Source of the DNA: Methanotrichaceae archaeon
Lineage (GTDB): Archaea > Halobacteriota > Methanosarcinia > Methanotrichales > Methanotrichaceae
Direction of reading: 5' to 3'
Length of the DNA stretch: 64,000 nucleotides
NCBI GenBank assembly: GCA_013178225.1
Contig: JABLXE010000005.1
Coordinates: forward strand, 1 to 64,000
Shown: positions 7,249-15,892 of the stretch, piece by piece
Numbering within the stretch: position 1 is the stretch's first letter
Layout of the letters: every line of letters begins with the position of its first letter
The notes under the pieces: generated by a model
The model's input: the letters and a program-made list of their open reading frames with translations, nothing else
Database searches by the model: none
Told to the model about the DNA's origin: nothing
Made by a program: the position numbers and the translations under genes

Positions 7249-8235
7249 TCAGTTATCCCTAGCCGGCTTCCCAACCGGCTGGCCCAGCCCGCTGCCCATC
7301 ATTCCGACCGTCACTTGATTATGCACGTGGCTGGCCCTTCCCAGCGTCACCATCTCGCTTTTGCACTCGTACATTATCCGGGAAATGGAGTGCAGAATTA
7401 TTCCGGTGAGCGCCATGAACGAGCCCACCAGCGTCAGCAAGACCATGAACAGAGTGGGCGCATACTGCAGGCTCCCGCCATGGGCGAAGATGCGCAGGAA
7501 CTCAAGTCCCATAAAGATCCCGGCCCCGGCCATCACAATTCCCGGAGCAGTAAAATAATATAGCGGACGGCGCAGCTCCATGTCGTGCAGAATCTTGAGC
7601 AGCACCCGCACGCCGTGAGCCACCGGGTGCTCAGATGAGCCGTCAACATCGTAGCGCACCCCGATCTCCACCTCTTTTATCCGCAGGCCTGCGGCAGCAG
7701 CGTCGGCCAGCATCTCGCTCTCGATGGCCAGACCATTCTGCCCGAACTTGAATACATCTTTTATGCCCGGATTAAAGGCTCTAAAGCCGCTCTGGCTGTC
7801 GGTCACGTTCAACCCGCTCTCCAGGTTGGTGGCGGTGTCCAGCACCTTCTGGCCCACCCGGCGGTAAAGGGGCGTGTCCTTCTTGTTGCCGTTCAGGTAG
7901 CGGCTGCCGTTGACCATGTCCGCCTCGCCTCCCAAGATGGGCGCTACCAGCCGGGGGATATCGGCGGGGTCGTGCTGGCCGTCGGTATCGATGGTCACGA
8001 CCACATCTGCGCCGTTAAGCGCCCCGAACCCGGTCTTGAGCGCCGCCCCTTTTCCTCTGTTCTGAGGGTGACGTATGACCTCGGCCCCTGCCATCTCCGC
8101 CACCTCTGCCGTGCGGTCCGCGCTTCCGTCGTCCACCACGATTATCCGGTCTGCGTACTTCTTCGTCTGCAGGACCACGCTGCCTATGGAGACCTCCTCG
8201 TTATAGGCCGGCAGAATGGCCGTAATTTCAGTCAA
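7249..8235 (-). CDS. Family 2 glycosyltransferase, membrane-anchored (polyprenyl-phosphate sugar synthase type)
   Basis: This 328-residue protein opens with the GT-A core AILPAYNEEVSIGSVVLQTK, the nucleotide-binding IIVVDDGSADRT (about 31-42) and the metal-binding DTDGQHDP (about 82-89). QSGFRAF (about 147-153) is the acceptor-side motif. Two C-terminal hydrophobic segments (about 228-252 and 262-288) anchor it in the membrane. The architecture matches dolichyl-phosphate glucose/mannose synthases, which charge lipid carriers for N-glycosylation or surface glycans. The gene starts 4 bp inside the end of a broken copy of the same family (8276-8501). It fits the many secreted, sequon-rich proteins of the window. 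Confidence 0.88.
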   Translation of the reverse strand: MTEITAILPAYNEEVSIGSVVLQTKKYADRIIVVDDGSADRTAEVAEMAGAEVIRHPQNRGKGAALKTGFGALNGADVVVTIDTDGQHDPADIPRLVAPILGGEADMVNGSRYLNGNKKDTPLYRRVGQKVLDTATNLESGLNVTDSQSGFRAFNPGIKDVFKFGQNGLAIESEMLADAAAAGLRIKEVEIGVRYDVDGSSEHPVAHGVRVLLKILHDMELRRPLYYFTAPGIVMAGAGIFMGLEFLRIFAHGGSLQYAPTLFMVLLTLVGSFMALTGIILHSISRIMYECKSEMVTLGRASHVHNQVTVGMMGSGLGQPVGKPARDN

Positions 8236-8275
8236 GCCAAACCCACTCCCAAACTGAAAACCAGATGATAATGAG

Positions 8276-8501
8276 CTACTGAATGAATGCGACGGTTGCG
8301 AGAGCAGCCCTTGCTCCCTCCAATGATATGGCCTGACTCTGCGGAAACAATGGCACCCGCCTCCGCCCTCTCCACCGTAGCGTCAGAGCTGCCGTCGTCG
8401 ACGACCACCACCATATCCACGTGGGGTTTCGCCCCCTGGACCATGCGGGCGATGTTGCGCTCCTCATTATAGGCGGGCATGGCCGCGACAGTTAGGCTCA
8501 T
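8276..8501 (-). pseudogene. Truncated family 2 glycosyltransferase
   Basis: From ATG 8501 the frame reads VAAMPAYNEERNIARMVQGA and VVVVDDGSSDATVERAEA, a second GT2 N-terminus paralogous to the intact gene downstream. Similarity then continues only in another frame (GARAALATVAFIQ corresponds to the GKGAALKTGF region). So the gene is frameshifted and stops after about 75 codons; the acceptor-binding half is gone. Confidence 0.75.
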
Positions 8502-8726
8502 ATTTTTCCACTACCTCGCTCTAAGGAATTCTATCAAATCGTCATGGGCGACAGTCGCCTTTGAATTGCGTGAACAGGATAAAATGGACTCCAGCACACG
8601 AATTTCTAGCCGCAAAAACACGAAGGCGGCCTGAGTTCCGACAGGCCTTGGTGCAGGGTGCGAAAGCCGCAGCGTATGCCGCAGAAACCCATAGGAAAGC
8701 ACGAAACCCAGGTTAAACGCAGACAA

Positions 8727-9335
8727 TCAGGCTACTTTAGCTTTTATCTCTGATAGGGTTGCCTTAATTTCTGCAATCTCTCGGCACAACTCCTCATACT
8801 TCTCATAGAGAGATTCGGAAGTATCCTTTCGGAGAACAGAAATATCCTCCTTTATAGCGGAGGTGTCTTCTTTGACTTTTCTTAGAACGCCAATAGATGT
8901 TTCTTGGCTCTGAATCATGGCGTCTTGCTTCTCGATCATGACGTCCTGCTTCTCGATCATGATGTCTTGCTTTGCCAGCATTCTTTTCTGGTCTTTGCTA
9001 ATTTCGATGATATAAGGCACGGCCTTGGTTATCTGCTCAAACTGCAACGATTTGTAGAACTCGGAGGCTTCCATTATTTCGCCTTCGAAGGCCATCTCTT
9101 CTACAGATGCCACATCGGAATGCTCCGCAAAATTGGAGCGGATAAAATTTATGTATTCGCGGGCTCGTTCCTCTTCATCACCCACTAGAACAACTACCAT
9201 CTCACCGTCTTTGCTCATGTTGTAGGCATAGAGGCTCTTGATGCCAATTTTCATGGCATTAACGGCAAGAAATGGCCTATAACCTATATCTATTACTTTT
9301 GGACCTCTGATGATGACCTTGAACTTCCTCATCAT
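8727..9335 (-). CDS. Divergent acylphosphatase-like protein with coiled coil (copy 3)
   Basis: This 202-residue protein has an N-terminal acylphosphatase-like domain: IRGPKVIDIGYRPF keeps Arg20 of the phosphate cradle, and SLYAYNMSKDG keeps an Asn at position 39, though the loop sequence differs strongly from copies 1 and 2. Residues 110-140 contain the heptads MLAKQDIMIEKQDVMIEKQDA, and the C-terminus (about 165-200) is another predicted coiled coil. The same domain order as the 4163 and 6397 genes marks a local three-member family with diverging heads and rods. No signal peptide is seen. The function is unknown. Confidence 0.7.
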   Translation of the reverse strand: MMRKFKVIIRGPKVIDIGYRPFLAVNAMKIGIKSLYAYNMSKDGEMVVVLVGDEEERAREYINFIRSNFAEHSDVASVEEMAFEGEIMEASEFYKSLQFEQITKAVPYIIEISKDQKRMLAKQDIMIEKQDVMIEKQDAMIQSQETSIGVLRKVKEDTSAIKEDISVLRKDTSESLYEKYEELCREIAEIKATLSEIKAKVA

Positions 9336-10190
9336 GGCGTTCTTCTCTCTATTTCTATTTTAGCCTACTTAAAAGTTGCTAGATTTCGAACTCCTCTGGC
9401 AGAGGTCTCCACGCGAATATTCTATCAGTTCTTATGCCTTAATTCTAGACCATGAAACGAGTGAGTAATACTTACAGCCAGGATAAGAGCTGCATCTCCT
9501 CACTTCTATCCTCCGCGGCCATAGGGCTAGGGGGCCTGACGGCCGTAAGGACCCCCCTCACCCGGCAACGCGCGCGGCAATTCAAGAAGGATGAGAAAGA
9601 ATTAAAGCCTGGGCTGGACAGGCCAGCCCCTCTTATCACAGACCGGTTTCGTTCGCCTAACCGGAGCCTCGATTGCCATCGAGGCCATCAATTCAGCAGC
9701 TCGCCTCCAGCAGCAATTACCCTTATCAGTAGGAGACCTGCGTGCCTAATCGCATCAGATCCCCGCATGTTTCATTCTATCATTTTAATGGAAATGAAAA
9801 GGTTTGCTAAAAAGGTTGCGGGAAGATTAGTAAGGACTTATGATAAGTAAAATAGATCAGACAGCTTGGCTAACAATCGGTTATATACTGGCATGATCGC
9901 ACGGCAATAGGGCATTAAGAATCATTATCAACTGCAACCTCGCTTCGCCAGAACTCCCAGACCTGGACCTCATTTCGCCACGATGGGCATCCCGGCCTGC
10001 AGGAAGTTTTAAAATTTTTATATTGGGATAGATTAATCCCTATCAGATCTAGCGAATAATCTGCCGAAGACCACCATGTTTGTGCCCAATCGACGGAAGA
10101 GAACTTTGCACCCGGCTTACAACTCCCGGGAAATAAAGCCCAGAGTCCGCTACATCCAGCAAATCCTCCTGGCCAGAAAGTGTAGTAAGA
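9336..10190. other. Gene-free interval
   Basis: No reading frame has recognisable homology. It contains a GC-rich hairpin repeat (9487-9580), a perfect 7-bp hairpin CCTCGAT-TGCC-ATCGAGG (9667-9684) and AT-rich promoter-like stretches near 9880 and 10013. It separates the decaying accessory zone from the secreted-protein region. Confidence 0.5.
9487..9580. repeat. GC-rich hairpin repeat, copy 5
   Basis: AGCTGCATCTCCTCACTT, CCGCGGCCATAGGGCTAGGGGG, CTGACGGCCGTAAGGAC, CCGGCAACGCGCGCGGCAATTC: the same order of blocks as copy 4, with several substitutions and a shortened hairpin. Confidence 0.75.
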
Positions 10191-10203
10191 TACATTTATA
10201 TGG
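10191..10203 (+). promoter_or_regulatory. TATA-box candidate for the winged-helix gene
   Basis: TACATTTATATGG lies about 50 bp upstream of ATG 10249, at a workable distance for an archaeal promoter with a short leader. Confidence 0.45.
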
Positions 10204-10248
10204 AATAGTTTACCTTAGTATTACTACTTACTTTCTATAACCGGTAAG

Positions 10249-10523
10249 ATGGGGGCCAGAAGATTAGAGAGCGCAGGAGCAGAGACCAGATCATACTGGA
10301 GATACTGAGCATTTGCGGTGAGGGAGAGAACATCACCCGCGTGGTCTACCGGGCCAACACCAACTTCACTACCATCCGCTCTTACATGGACATGCTTATA
10401 AAAAACGGACTGATCGAGGCATTGCCCGGCTCACCAGTGATTTACAGGACCACCCCCAAGGGCCAGGCCATAAGGAGCAAGCTTCGATCACTTCAGGAAG
10501 AACTGGACAAGATATGCCTATAG
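10249..10523 (+). pseudogene. Winged-helix regulator with apparent single-base frameshift
   Basis: The frame ending at 10523 encodes a winged helix: ILEILSICGEGENITRVVYR, then ANTNFTTIRSYMDMLIKNGL (recognition region), then a wing with YRTTPKGQAI. The same layout is seen in the intact regulators at 32714 and 33079. In this frame no ATG, GTG or TTG precedes the first helix back to the stop at 10245; GTG 10341 would cut the fold in half. ATG 10249 is followed by a run of five G and is one base out of frame: one extra G would give MGGQKIRERRSRDQIILEIL and join the whole domain (90 residues). It is either a real frameshift or a sequencing/assembly slip in the G run. Confidence 0.7.
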
Positions 10524-10711
10524 AGATGGCTTCTTTGAAATTTTTGGGTTATTTTGGAAATAGGGAGTCCTCATTATATAATTCTACGGGCCGGATTCTG
10601 AGAGATCAGGGAAACGAATCACATGTTTCAATATCCAAAGCACGATGGTATGCGGTTCGAGAGTATTGTCGCCATGCAAAATATCGGAGGGGCTGATAGC
10701 GTCTCATCGAC

Positions 10712-11557
10712 TCAGTTGCCCTTGTAGCAAGTGCAATCAAAGACTCCGCCGGCGTTCTTGCCAAAGCCCTTTTGATCGTAATACAACATGTCATTCCAAC
10801 CGCCATAGCAGCAGGGGAGCCAAGTGTCGCCCTCCCGCTTATCCAGGTAATAAAAGTCGTGCGAGATCCTTTTGCTGATGGAATAGGTGCCAAAGTAGTC
10901 CTCGTCGACCAGGGTCTTCGCCTCCTGCGGCACCCTATTCAACTCCTGCACCCTGATGTGGCCCCTGCCGGTGAAAGCCGCATCCAGGTTGAACTTTGTT
11001 TTGCTGGTCTTCTCATCAGAATAAGAAAAAGCGGAATATGGAGTGGCAGAATCATCATCTTCCAAATCCGTCCAGGCCAAGCTCAATGAGATATCCTTGC
11101 TGATAGAATCCAGCGAGTCAAAGAGCGAACTTATGGACACATTGGAGCCGTAGTTTCTGAGACAGACCTTTTCTGCGCCCCTAGAATCAAAATTCCCCAA
11201 GATAAAGCTCTTGCCAAATCGGAAGCTTCGGGGGCTGTAGGCATAATCTGCGCTCTGAATATATGTGATGTTGCTGTCGGTGCTTTCATAAGCCCTGCCG
11301 GTATCCTCGTCGCATTCGGCACGTGATTTCACCAGAGCATCACCCCTGTAGCTTCCGCTGCCGTGGGCTCTGCTCACCAGGTTGAGATGGCCGGCAGTCA
11401 CGTCCTGAAACGAGCTGAAAAATCCATTTCCATCGACCTCCTGGTTCATCTTGTAGACCAGATAAAATTCAGTAGTGGTTTCGTCGGCACCCGCTGCGAT
11501 TTTAAATACTGTAGCAACCAGCAGAAGTATAATCAGCGAACTCCACTTACTCAATAT
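10712..11557 (-). CDS. Secreted protein, local paralogue family member 1
   Basis: I place the start at TTG 11557, because an AGGAGG Shine-Dalgarno sits 9 nt before it (inside the longer frame that begins at 11584). The protein is 281 residues with a signal peptide (hydrophobic run SSLIILLLVATVFKIAAGA). The mature part has no recognised domain but is very similar along its length to the next gene (11921-12793): a GSGSY motif, SPRSFRFGKSF, CLRNYGSNVSI, TGRGHI, and a Cys-rich end WLPCCYGGWNDM...FDCTCYK. Several N-x-S/T sequons fit a glycosylated exported protein. GSGS and TGRGH-like patches also appear in the 1170-residue protein at 33502. Function is unknown. Confidence 0.75.
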   Translation of the reverse strand: MLSKWSSLIILLLVATVFKIAAGADETTTEFYLVYKMNQEVDGNGFFSSFQDVTAGHLNLVSRAHGSGSYRGDALVKSRAECDEDTGRAYESTDSNITYIQSADYAYSPRSFRFGKSFILGNFDSRGAEKVCLRNYGSNVSISSLFDSLDSISKDISLSLAWTDLEDDDSATPYSAFSYSDEKTSKTKFNLDAAFTGRGHIRVQELNRVPQEAKTLVDEDYFGTYSISKRISHDFYYLDKREGDTWLPCCYGGWNDMLYYDQKGFGKNAGGVFDCTCYKGN

Positions 11558-11584
11558 AGATAGCCTCCTGATAAAGCTGGGCAT

Positions 11585-11920
11585 TTTTCTGAAACGGATT
11601 GATCACAACTCTGTATTGTACATACAAACTGAAAATTAGAATATAGCCGAATAAAGTGTAAGGATCAACAACAAGATTCTAAAATAGGGATCAAATTTTG
11701 AAATATAGTATCTTCAAGAGATCGAATTTTTGCATCGACCCGGATTGCAGCCAAAAGCATATGCATCAGACCGACAATATGGTTGACCTTAAATCGTCTT
11801 TGACAAAACACTACTCCTGGAATCGAATTCCAAAAGTAGCGCTGACGTCTTGTAGGCCCTGGCAATAGCCGAATTGAGGAAAGAAATAAATATAAAAATA
11901 GAGGGGACTTATCCCCGAGT
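11585..11920. other. Intergenic interval between paralogues
   Basis: 335 bp without a supported gene. It should hold the minus-strand promoter for the gene ending at 10712 and the 3' end of the next gene. No hairpin-plus-T terminator was found. Confidence 0.5.
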
Positions 11921-12793
11921 TCAGATGTACACTCTCGGGAACTGAGCTGTGGTCGGGGCCTTGTAGCATGTGCAGTCAAAGACTCCACTGGCGCTCTTGC
12001 CAAAGCCCTTCTGGTCGAAGTACATCATATCGTTCCAGCCGCCAAAGCAGCAGGGAAGCCAGCTGTCGCCCTGGAACTTGTCCAGGTAATAGAAGTCGTG
12101 CGTGATCCTCTTGCTGATGGAATAGGTGCCGAGGTAGTCCTCGTCAATGAAGGTCTTCACATCGTGAAGCGACCCGTTCAGCTCCAGCACTCCGAGGTGG
12201 CCCCTGCCGGTGAAGGCCGCATCCAGGCTGAACCTGGACTTTCCGATCATTTCACGGGAACGAGAGAATTCGCCGAAGGGATTAATGATATCATCGCTGG
12301 TCACCGATTTCCAGTACAGGCTGGATGTGATGTCCTTGCTGAGGGTCTCCAGAGAGTCGAAGCGCGAATTTATAGAGATATTGGAGCCGTAGTTCTTGAG
12401 GCAGACCATCTCCATCCCCTTGGAATCGAATGCATCCGATCTGAAGCTCTTTCCAAAGTAGAAGCTCCTGGGGCTGTAGGCATAGTCCACGCTCTCGTTA
12501 TAGGTGATCTCGCTATCGGAGGTCAGTACGGCCTCGGTGTACCTGCTGTCGTTTATGGCCAGATTTCTCGATTCCAGCAGAGACTCGTCGCTGTAGCTTC
12601 CGCTGCCGTGAGCCAGGTTTCCGAGGTTGAGGCTGCCTGCAGTCACGTTCTTATACGCACTGAAAAAACCGTTTCCATCCACTTTCTGTTCCATTTTATA
12701 TACGTAATAGGCCTCGGTGCTGGTATCGCCGGCAGCAGTTCCGATTATGGCGGCAAAGATCAAGATGACAACAAATAATTTACCAAAGCTCAC
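11921..12793 (-). CDS. Secreted protein, local paralogue family member 2
   Basis: This 290-residue protein starts at GTG 12793, which is preceded by AGGAGGGG at 7 nt. A signal peptide (KLFVVILIFAAIIGTAAG) is followed by the same ordered motifs as member 1: YYVYKMEQKVDGNGFF, GSGSYSD, SPRSFYFGKSF, VCLKNYGSNISI, LSKDITSSLYW, TGRGHLGV, ISKRITHDFYYLDK, LPCCFGGWNDM and FDCTCYK. The shared Cys pairs near the C-terminus probably form disulfides outside the cell. The tandem order, equal length and independent promoters suggest duplication and retained function. Function is unknown. Confidence 0.75.
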   Translation of the reverse strand: MSFGKLFVVILIFAAIIGTAAGDTSTEAYYVYKMEQKVDGNGFFSAYKNVTAGSLNLGNLAHGSGSYSDESLLESRNLAINDSRYTEAVLTSDSEITYNESVDYAYSPRSFYFGKSFRSDAFDSKGMEMVCLKNYGSNISINSRFDSLETLSKDITSSLYWKSVTSDDIINPFGEFSRSREMIGKSRFSLDAAFTGRGHLGVLELNGSLHDVKTFIDEDYLGTYSISKRITHDFYYLDKFQGDSWLPCCFGGWNDMMYFDQKGFGKSASGVFDCTCYKAPTTAQFPRVYI

Positions 12794-13063
12794 TAATGTA
12801 CCCCTCCTACGACTACGGACACGCTTTGAACCTCTTTAATTACATCTCTAAGATTGTTTCCACATCACAAATTAAAAGATAACGGAAAAAGGTGTAAGGA
12901 ATATAAGTAAGAATTTGAATTCCTTAAAGGGCGACCTCGCCCCCTGGCAGCCTGAGACTTTTGAGAGTTGTGAGGCTCTGGAGGTTCATTTCGCTCAAGG
13001 GATCTTTCGCCAGCGCGAAGCCCTAGTTGAGGGGAGATTGCCTCCAAATCAGATAGCCAAATT
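12794..13063. other. Intergenic interval
   Basis: It contains the promoter region of the GTG-started gene at 12793 (AT-rich stretch at about 12865-12890) and ends at the terminator of the gene at 13128. No gene is seen. Confidence 0.5.
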
Positions 13064-13100
13064 CGAAAAAAAAGCTCGGGCGCTCCCCCTGGTGGAGCGC
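13064..13100 (-). terminator. Hairpin plus T-run terminator
   Basis: On the minus strand, directly after the stop of the gene at 13128, GCGCTCC-ACCAGGG-GGAGCGC (7-bp stem, 7-nt loop; 13080-13100) is followed by CCGAGC and eight T (13065-13072). It is a clear termination signal for that gene. Confidence 0.75.
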
Positions 13101-13127
13101 ATAATTTTTGCACTCAGTCTGCCGTCC

Positions 13128-13895
13128 TCACAGGCAGGGCAGCCAGTCCACGCTTATGGCACCGCAGGTGGAGTTGCCCCAAAGCTGGATGAACTTCTCG
13201 ATGGAGAAGACACCGGTCAGATCCTCGACCGATCGCCCGTACTCAGCATGGCGTCCCTTGAGGTTCTTCTCTGCCAGGGGGTCCCTGGACAGCCAGCCGA
13301 TGTGAGCCACACCGATCACATTGCTGTTCAGGTTGGCCTCTAAAACCCCGGTACAGCAGGGATAGGGCAAGCCTTCAAGATTCAGATCGTTGGGGATACA
13401 ATCGCACCAGCCGTACAGCCTGGTCTTGACCTCGGTGGTCTTCTGCAGGTGCTCAGCGTGAGTGTACATCTCGGTCAGGACTGCGCCGATCCTGTAGTTC
13501 TGCACGCACAGCTTCTCCACCCACTTCTGGTCGTAGGTGCCGGTCTGATAAGAGACGGGCATGTACTCGAACTCGGCTTCTTTGGTGAAGTTGATGTAAT
13601 CCATATCCGGAACGCCGGTTGGGTATTCGCATCCATACTCACAGGCCATGCAATCGTAGTTGTTGAAGAGCTGCCTTTCGGCCTCCAGCTCGGTCCTCTC
13701 CGCGATCACATTTCCGGAGCCGGACTCCTTCTCCACCAGCTTGGCTCCCGAAAAGCCGTATTGCGTGGAGACGATCATCTCCACGTTCTTGTAGCCCACA
13801 CCCTTGACCGAAGCCTTCTCGTACATGTAATTGGCAGCGCCGGCTGTGGCGATCATAAAGGCTACTACTAAAAGTACCGTCAATCCACTCCTCAT
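13128..13895 (-). CDS. Secreted Cys-containing protein related to the two upstream paralogues
   Basis: The start at ATG 13895 is set by AGGAGGAAGGAG lying 5 nt upstream, giving 255 residues with a signal peptide (SGLTVLLVVAFMIATAGA). The mature protein keeps the general plan of members 1 and 2: SGSGN, FEYMPVSYQTG, EKLCVQNYRIG, a block of Cys residues (CMACEYGCEYP, WCDCIPN, PYPCCTGV), SVEDLTGVFSIEKFI and a final SVDWLPC. It adds about six extra Cys in the middle. Overall identity is low, so this is a distant third member. A TATA box lies at 13974-13989 and a terminator at 13064-13100, so it is a single-gene unit. Function is unknown. Confidence 0.7.
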   Translation of the reverse strand: MRSGLTVLLVVAFMIATAGAANYMYEKASVKGVGYKNVEMIVSTQYGFSGAKLVEKESGSGNVIAERTELEAERQLFNNYDCMACEYGCEYPTGVPDMDYINFTKEAEFEYMPVSYQTGTYDQKWVEKLCVQNYRIGAVLTEMYTHAEHLQKTTEVKTRLYGWCDCIPNDLNLEGLPYPCCTGVLEANLNSNVIGVAHIGWLSRDPLAEKNLKGRHAEYGRSVEDLTGVFSIEKFIQLWGNSTCGAISVDWLPCL

Positions 13896-13973
13896 TCTTG
13901 CTCCTTCCTCCTTTGGCTGCATTTAATAAATAAGGGGTCCAGCCATAACCCTCCAATATGGACTAAAAATAAC

Positions 13974-13989
13974 GATATAAATAGATTTA
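13974..13989 (-). promoter_or_regulatory. TATA box for the gene at 13128-13895
   Basis: On the minus strand TAAATCTATTTATATC. The same CTATTTATA core occurs before the Cys-rich gene at 16552 (17094-17108) and, on the plus strand, before the small membrane protein at 17623. Confidence 0.6.
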
Positions 13990-14114
13990 CATAAGTCGCT
14001 GCATACCGGAGATCCCGGTCCCACCGCTGAATCCAACCATTGAAAAAATGAGTTTGCAATCAATTGACAAATTGAATGGATCGGGAAGTAGACTTGCATC
14101 ATCTTTAGATGGTA

Positions 14115-15881
14115 CTACTGGATGCTCCCCAGAGAAACCTCATCCAGCTTGAAATAGCCGTTCTCTGTCCGCGCGCCTACGGTGCAGTTGCCTGACGGAA
14201 AGCCGCTCAGGTTGAGTCCCAGGTTGAAACGGCCGTCGATAATCAGCTTCTTGACCACCTTCAACTCAAGCCACACCTCTGTTGCATTATCAGCAGCATC
14301 GCCGAAGATCTTGAAATGATATCTGCCCGGCGATATTTCGTCATTTTTCACCGTCGCTACGCCGTTTTCTCCCGCCCCGGCCCTGATCGAGACCCATGAT
14401 CTGGTGACCTCAACCCCTGCTCCGGCAAACTCCCTCCGGACCCCGACGTTCAGATCCTTGGCACCACGGGCAGTTACCGAGAAGTCATTGGGTTTTTCCG
14501 GCATTAGGACCCCAGGGAGACGATAGGTGTAGCCGTTTGCTGAGCCCTCAACCGTCCAGTTCGAGGAGATCGGCGGCATGACCACATCCACAATATCGAG
14601 GCTGTAGCGCCCTTCGAAGGCCGGAAGGCTCTTTTCCAGGGCGATGGTGAGGAGGACCTCACCCTTTCCCGAACCTGAGATCGAACTATCCTGGCGGGTG
14701 GGACCCACGAACTGCGAGCAATTGTAGGGCCCGGTCGAATAGGCCATCATCCGGCCGTCTTCACACTCCAGACCTTCGACATAAGAGTCGCCTTCCAGCA
14801 GGGTAAGGTTTTGCAGATAGTAGGGGCCGTCAGCCTTGCTGCCCCATAAGAACTTCCCGTCAAAGTCCAGAGGGATAATATGGCTTCCGGGCCGGAACCA
14901 GCCGCCTCCCATAGCCCAGACCAGCCGGGTGCCGTTGGCCGATGTCAGGAACCCCTGAAGGCTGTAATTGGCGGCGCGAAAGACATCCAGCCCCACTTCA
15001 ACGGCAAGATAATCGTAAAATCCGTCACCATCGATGTCCAATCCGTAGTCGCGATAAGATCCGTTCAGCCGGGCGCCGCTCTCGCGCTCCTGGCCGGACT
15101 GCGCGCTGCTAAGGGCATTTAGAGTCCTCTCCTCTGATGACCGACCGATCTCGCGGCCGTCTTCGTCCCGCAGGACCAGATCCGTTAAGCGGTATGCACA
15201 GGAAATATTTGGGCGGTCGAGACGCAAATAAATGGTCTTTGAGCCGAAATTTAAGTGGGACTCGTTATAAAGAGAGATCTTGCGGCCGGTCTGGCCGTCG
15301 ATCAGCTGGGCCTCGAGTGCATAGATGCCCCGATCGAAGACTCTTACCCCTACCGCCAAGACCAGGCTGCCGTCCATGCCGTCCCCATCATCGACCCGAA
15401 AGGAAAAGAGGCCGTTTAATTGGGCGCTCGGAAGCTCCATGGAAGAGGCGTTTTCCAGCTTCACGGATAGACAATAATCCTCCACATCCCTCTGCAGATT
15501 GCCGGACACAACCGCGGCTGTCCAGTATCCTTCTTCGGGATCCGTGGCCCAAAAATTGGCTGACGTTTCATCCGCCAGGTAACCGGGAGACGCCGGCCCC
15601 ACATTCCGGCCGGAGGGAGATTGCATGCGAATCTCCATCGGAGACCCGGCATGTTTCCATTGCAGGGAGAAGCTCGCTTTGGAGACTTGCGGACCGATGT
15701 AAACGCTGTAATTGGCCGTGGTGCTCGGGCCGATATGACTGCATAAGGCAGCACTCGGATCAAGCTCAGGCCTAGGCTCCGCACCTGCCGAAATGAAAAA
15801 AAAACAGAGCGACAGAGCAACAATTACGGTGGCAAGCGGACCGGCTCGAAGGATCGTGGCTTGGGGCGAGCGGGACTTCAT
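14115..15881 (-). CDS. Secreted multidomain surface protein
   Basis: The start at ATG 15881 (MKSRSPQ) places a signal peptide (LATVIVALSLCFFFISAGA) at the usual position and leaves 11 bp after the upstream gene; a GTG at 15911 is an alternative. The first about 150 residues resemble a pre-peptidase C-terminal (PPC)-type beta domain (FSLQWKHAGSPMEIRMQSPSGR...PEEGYWTAAVVSG), as does the small upstream gene. The middle has a repeat-like region with DxDGDGxxD motifs (DDGDGMDG, DIDGDGFYDYL) that look like calcium-binding loops. The last about 200 residues share NDFSVTARGAKDLNVGVRRE and SPGRYHFKIFG with the protein at 19987. It probably sits on the outer face of the cell. No anchor is seen. Confidence 0.7.
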   Translation of the reverse strand: MKSRSPQATILRAGPLATVIVALSLCFFFISAGAEPRPELDPSAALCSHIGPSTTANYSVYIGPQVSKASFSLQWKHAGSPMEIRMQSPSGRNVGPASPGYLADETSANFWATDPEEGYWTAAVVSGNLQRDVEDYCLSVKLENASSMELPSAQLNGLFSFRVDDGDGMDGSLVLAVGVRVFDRGIYALEAQLIDGQTGRKISLYNESHLNFGSKTIYLRLDRPNISCAYRLTDLVLRDEDGREIGRSSEERTLNALSSAQSGQERESGARLNGSYRDYGLDIDGDGFYDYLAVEVGLDVFRAANYSLQGFLTSANGTRLVWAMGGGWFRPGSHIIPLDFDGKFLWGSKADGPYYLQNLTLLEGDSYVEGLECEDGRMMAYSTGPYNCSQFVGPTRQDSSISGSGKGEVLLTIALEKSLPAFEGRYSLDIVDVVMPPISSNWTVEGSANGYTYRLPGVLMPEKPNDFSVTARGAKDLNVGVRREFAGAGVEVTRSWVSIRAGAGENGVATVKNDEISPGRYHFKIFGDAADNATEVWLELKVVKKLIIDGRFNLGLNLSGFPSGNCTVGARTENGYFKLDEVSLGSIQ

Positions 15882-15892
15882 GATTTTGCTAC

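Noticed and set aside
9667-9684. Perfect hairpin CCTCGAT-TGCC-ATCGAGG as a terminator
   Set aside because: No T-run on either side and no gene ends nearby.
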